From contig JAIBBK010000087.1 of NCBI GenBank assembly GCA_019694675.1, forward strand, positions 46,855 through 110,854: a DNA stretch of 64,000 nucleotides, read 5' to 3'. This document shows, piece by piece, positions 61,581 to 64,000 of this stretch. The notes beneath the pieces are model-generated. The model saw only the letters and a program-made list of their open reading frames with translations, made no database searches and was not told where the DNA came from. Position numbers and translations under genes: made by a program. Every line of letters starts with the position of its first letter. The stretch's first letter is position 1. This DNA comes from Ignavibacteria bacterium (GTDB lineage: Bacteria; Bacteroidota; Ignavibacteria; Tepidaquicellales; Tepidaquicellaceae).

Positions 61581-63449
61581 ATGAAAGTTCTAATTACATT
61601 TTTGGCGCTCGCTATTGCCGGACAGGCAACCGGGCAAGCAAGCATCAGCTGGATACAGAACACTCCCGGAGCATCAATCGCTCTTGACAATTCCAACAGC
61701 GTGTTCACGATAAGAAGCACGAACATCCCCGGAGGAGACATCTACATCACAAAAAGGAATCCGGACGGCACACAGATCTGGGAAAGATTCTATGATCAGA
61801 CAGATCCGCTGAAATTCGAAAAGGCAGTTTGCGTTGTGACCGACGCTTCCGGAAATGCCATTGTGACAGGCAACCTCATGTCATCGAATGCAACCACATC
61901 TCCCGCGCAGGGAGTTGTGATGAAGTACGACTCTAACGGGAATCTTGTCTGGAGAGTAGTTTACACATCGTCCGCCGAACTCATGCAGATAACGAAGTGC
62001 CTCTGCGATGCAGAAGGGAACATTTACCTGCTCGGATCAGCAACAGCGAATAGTTTGGCAGCTTCCACCAAGGTCAGAAAATTATCAGCGGCCGGAACAA
62101 CCATCTGGAATTACTCAAACACGGCTGTTCACGGAAGTCCGGTGAATTTCAAACTGTCCGCAGACAACTGTATTCTGATTTCCTGCAGGTCAGGAAACAC
62201 AGGGCCGAACAGTTTTGCAAAGGTAAGTTCAGAGGGCACAGAGATCTGGAATTACAGAGTGCAGAACACTTCAGCGGCAGGCGACATTGCAGGAGATGCT
62301 TCTGGCAATTCTTATCTCATCAACCGGGAAGCAATTTCAGCCATTCCCGGAAGTACGCTCAGGAAGCTGAGTCCCGCCGGAGTACAGATGTGGCAAAGGT
62401 CTGCCGGAATACATGCCGGGCTTGTTGAAGCGGGTTCTGACGGCTTGCCGGTGATTGCCGGAAGCAGTATGACCAACACGTCAGGAACATCGCTTGCGAA
62501 GTTCGACGCAACGGGAAATCAGCTCTGGCTCCTTCAGGATGCTGACGGAAGCATCAACATCGTTCAGCAGGTGGAACTGCTGATCGATCCGCAGAACAAT
62601 CCCCTGCTTGCAGGCAACACTGCCGGCAGTATGGGAGTGTGCAAGGTAAATTCGAACGGAAGTTTTGCGTGGAGCATTGCAGTGCCTTCACCGGTTGCGG
62701 TCGTGATTCAAACTTCAGGATTCGAGCTCGGCAGTGACAACTGCGTTTACATAACAGGCGGAGCGACAGCGAAGATCAGGCAAACGGCCGTGTGCCCGTT
62801 GCCGCAGAATCTGAACACAAGTGACATTACCGCAACTTCGGCAAAGCTGAACTGGGGCCTTGTTGCGGGAGCGGTAAGATACGAAGTGCAGTACAGGCTA
62901 ATGATCGCGCCTTCCGTCAACAGGCTTTGGGAGCGCGTCTTCGTCCCCGGAGACGTCAGCTTTGCTTTGATCAGCGGACTGAAATGCAACACATATTATC
63001 AGTGGAGAATGAGGGCGGTCTGCGACACGCTTGCACCAAGCCTGAATACCGGTTGGACAGCAACGCAGACATTCAGAACTTCTGCCTGTGTGAATGTTTC
63101 GGATAAGTTTGACAGCAGAGGTAACGGAGTTGTGGAAGACAGATCAGATGATGCGCAGGATCTGACTGCTGAATCAACCATTCTTGAAGACAATTATCCC
63201 AATCCGTTCAATCCATCAACAGGCATCGGATTCTCAATTGCAGAAGACGGTTTTGTGAAGCTGGAGGTGTTCAACACACTTGGACAGAGAGTATCTCTGC
63301 TAGTAAATGAATTCCGGCAAAAGGGATCATACAAGGTAACGTGGCACGGAACGGATGATAACGGCTCTGCACTTCCGGGAGGCATCTATTTTTACAAGCT
63401 GACAGCAGGTGGTTTTGTGAGTGTGAAGAAGATGGTTTTGAGCAAGTAG
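61581..63449 (+). CDS. Secreted SBBP-like beta-propeller/Fn3 protein with T9SS sorting domain
   Basis: A 622-residue protein: signal peptide (ends ATGQAS); residues ~20-410 carry repeats of the form GNxxWxxxY.. and DASGNAIVTGNL / DAEGNIYLLGSA, like SBBP/PQQ-type propeller blades; residues ~415-505 form a fibronectin type III domain (PQNLNTSDITATSAKLNW; YEVQYRL; TYYQWRMRAVCDT); the final ~85 residues are a T9SS tail (LEDNYPNPFNPSTGIGFSIA ... GGIYFYKLTAGG). Surface-exposed, ligand unknown. Confidence 0.87.
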   Translation: MKVLITFLALAIAGQATGQASISWIQNTPGASIALDNSNSVFTIRSTNIPGGDIYITKRNPDGTQIWERFYDQTDPLKFEKAVCVVTDASGNAIVTGNLMSSNATTSPAQGVVMKYDSNGNLVWRVVYTSSAELMQITKCLCDAEGNIYLLGSATANSLAASTKVRKLSAAGTTIWNYSNTAVHGSPVNFKLSADNCILISCRSGNTGPNSFAKVSSEGTEIWNYRVQNTSAAGDIAGDASGNSYLINREAISAIPGSTLRKLSPAGVQMWQRSAGIHAGLVEAGSDGLPVIAGSSMTNTSGTSLAKFDATGNQLWLLQDADGSINIVQQVELLIDPQNNPLLAGNTAGSMGVCKVNSNGSFAWSIAVPSPVAVVIQTSGFELGSDNCVYITGGATAKIRQTAVCPLPQNLNTSDITATSAKLNWGLVAGAVRYEVQYRLMIAPSVNRLWERVFVPGDVSFALISGLKCNTYYQWRMRAVCDTLAPSLNTGWTATQTFRTSACVNVSDKFDSRGNGVVEDRSDDAQDLTAESTILEDNYPNPFNPSTGIGFSIAEDGFVKLEVFNTLGQRVSLLVNEFRQKGSYKVTWHGTDDNGSALPGGIYFYKLTAGGFVSVKKMVLSK

Positions 63450-63774
63450 GCTTTATCACACATACGACGCTTATTCATGCATTCGCGGCTGTTTGTTGCC
63501 GTGAATGCATGATTTGCTTACATCAGAAATTCCAATACTTCTGCAGTGATTTGGCAGTCATGGAATTTGATTATATCTATGACCTTCTTTGGGCAGCACA
63601 GTTCCGGTAACGGTTGACATTTCCCGGCATTGACTGAAGGAAAGAAGATCTCTGGTTTGCATATCTTCCCTCCCGACAAGACACCTTTGAGCTGCCGATT
63701 CATATTTTCAAAACATGACCAAAGTCATAGTTTCTGAAATCTATCCTCCGTAGTTTTGGATAAAGGAAGTTGTC
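63450..63774. other. 325-base gap before the last, partial gene
   Basis: Inverted repeat ATTCATGCATTCGCGGC / GCCGTGAATGCATGAT-like (around 63473-63512) lies after the stop of the previous gene and could end transcription, though no T-run follows. No gene seen. Confidence 0.45.
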
Positions 63775-64000
63775 ATGAAACACATCTCACATACCCGCGC
63801 AGTCAGGTTTCTTTCTAGCCTGTTGTATTTCTTCAGCATTTTCATATTCATCAATGCGTTCAATGCAGGCTCGGTGTACTCGCAATGGTATCAGCAGAGT
63901 ATTCCTGTAAGTAAACTAATAAAAGGGTTGGAATTTATAGATTCGTTAAAGGGATGGGCTGTAACGGATTGGGGAAATGAGCAAGATACAAGTTATATAC
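63775..64000 (+). CDS. N-terminus of a secreted BNR/Ycf48-like protein (cut by window edge)
   Basis: The ATG at 63775 has a good AAGGAAG ribosome-binding site five bases upstream. The first 75 residues show a basic start, a hydrophobic signal core (FLSSLLYFFSIFIFINAF) and a mature start SQWYQQSIPVSKLIKGLEFIDSLKGWAVTDWG. FIDSLKGWAV is the opening strand of a Ycf48/BNR-type propeller repeat, as in the protein at 30055-32526. The rest is outside the window. It likely belongs to the run of T9SS-type surface proteins before it. Confidence 0.7.
   Translation, partial: MKHISHTRAVRFLSSLLYFFSIFIFINAFNAGSVYSQWYQQSIPVSKLIKGLEFIDSLKGWAVTDWGNEQDTSYI

Overview
The window looks like chromosomal DNA from an uncultured member of the Bacteroidota/Ignavibacteriota (FCB) lineage. 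The reasons are: two secreted proteins ending in a type IX secretion (T9SS) sorting domain with the motif NYPNPFNPST; a PorD-like (DUF4835) gene beside a PorV/PorQ-like gene; an alternative complex III (act) operon joined to a haem-copper oxidase; an 'alternative' GlmU-like protein; and TAnnTTTG-type promoter elements. No species can be named from the sequence.

Region 1 (1-10.4 kb) is mixed housekeeping and envelope. It has a lone nuoJ, a minus-strand cluster (aldo/keto reductase, PfkB kinase, RmlD-like reductase, serS), a divergent PorV/PorQ-like and porD pair around a perfect 21-bp palindrome, a calcium-repeat OmpA protein and a sirtuin. Region 2 (10.4-25.8 kb) is one long minus-strand respiratory operon: pentahaem ActA, a tiny secreted peptide, ActB, ActC, an ActD-ActE fusion, ActF, a further monohaem cytochrome c, Sco, then cytochrome oxidase subunits I, III, IV and II, haem O synthase and a polytopic membrane protein with a C-terminal cytochrome c. 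Together these would carry electrons from quinol to oxygen. Region 3 (26-34.8 kb) has secreted proteins, tRNA-Phe, bL31 and GlmU-like; an M28 peptidase and a Ycf48/BNR-repeat protein share the same C-terminal calcium-loop module.

Region 4 (about 38.8-49.5 kb) is an accessory island. It is AT-richer, every convincing gene is on the plus strand, and long untranslated gaps separate them. Three copies of a roughly 135-160 bp imperfect-palindrome repeat separate single-gene units, as attC sites do in integron cassette arrays, but no integrase is in view. The cargo includes an esterase/lipase-like lipoprotein, a polytopic membrane protein, a RibD/DHFR-like reductase, a HigBA pair with a frameshifted toxin, a complete three-gene HipBST toxin-antitoxin system with visible operators, a PER/CfxA-like class A beta-lactamase and an M61 peptidase. 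An IS3-family relic lies at the right edge.

Region 5 (49.5-59.3 kb) returns to core genes: two acetyltransferases; a cyclic-nucleotide-binding histidine kinase next to a response regulator fused to a thioredoxin-reductase-like flavoprotein; tRNA-Val; and thrS-infC-rpmI-rplT-pheS followed by a cyclophilin lipoprotein. infC appears to begin with ATT. Region 6 (59.6-64 kb) holds large T9SS-type secreted proteins and the start of another. All calls are from reading the sequence; no database search was run.
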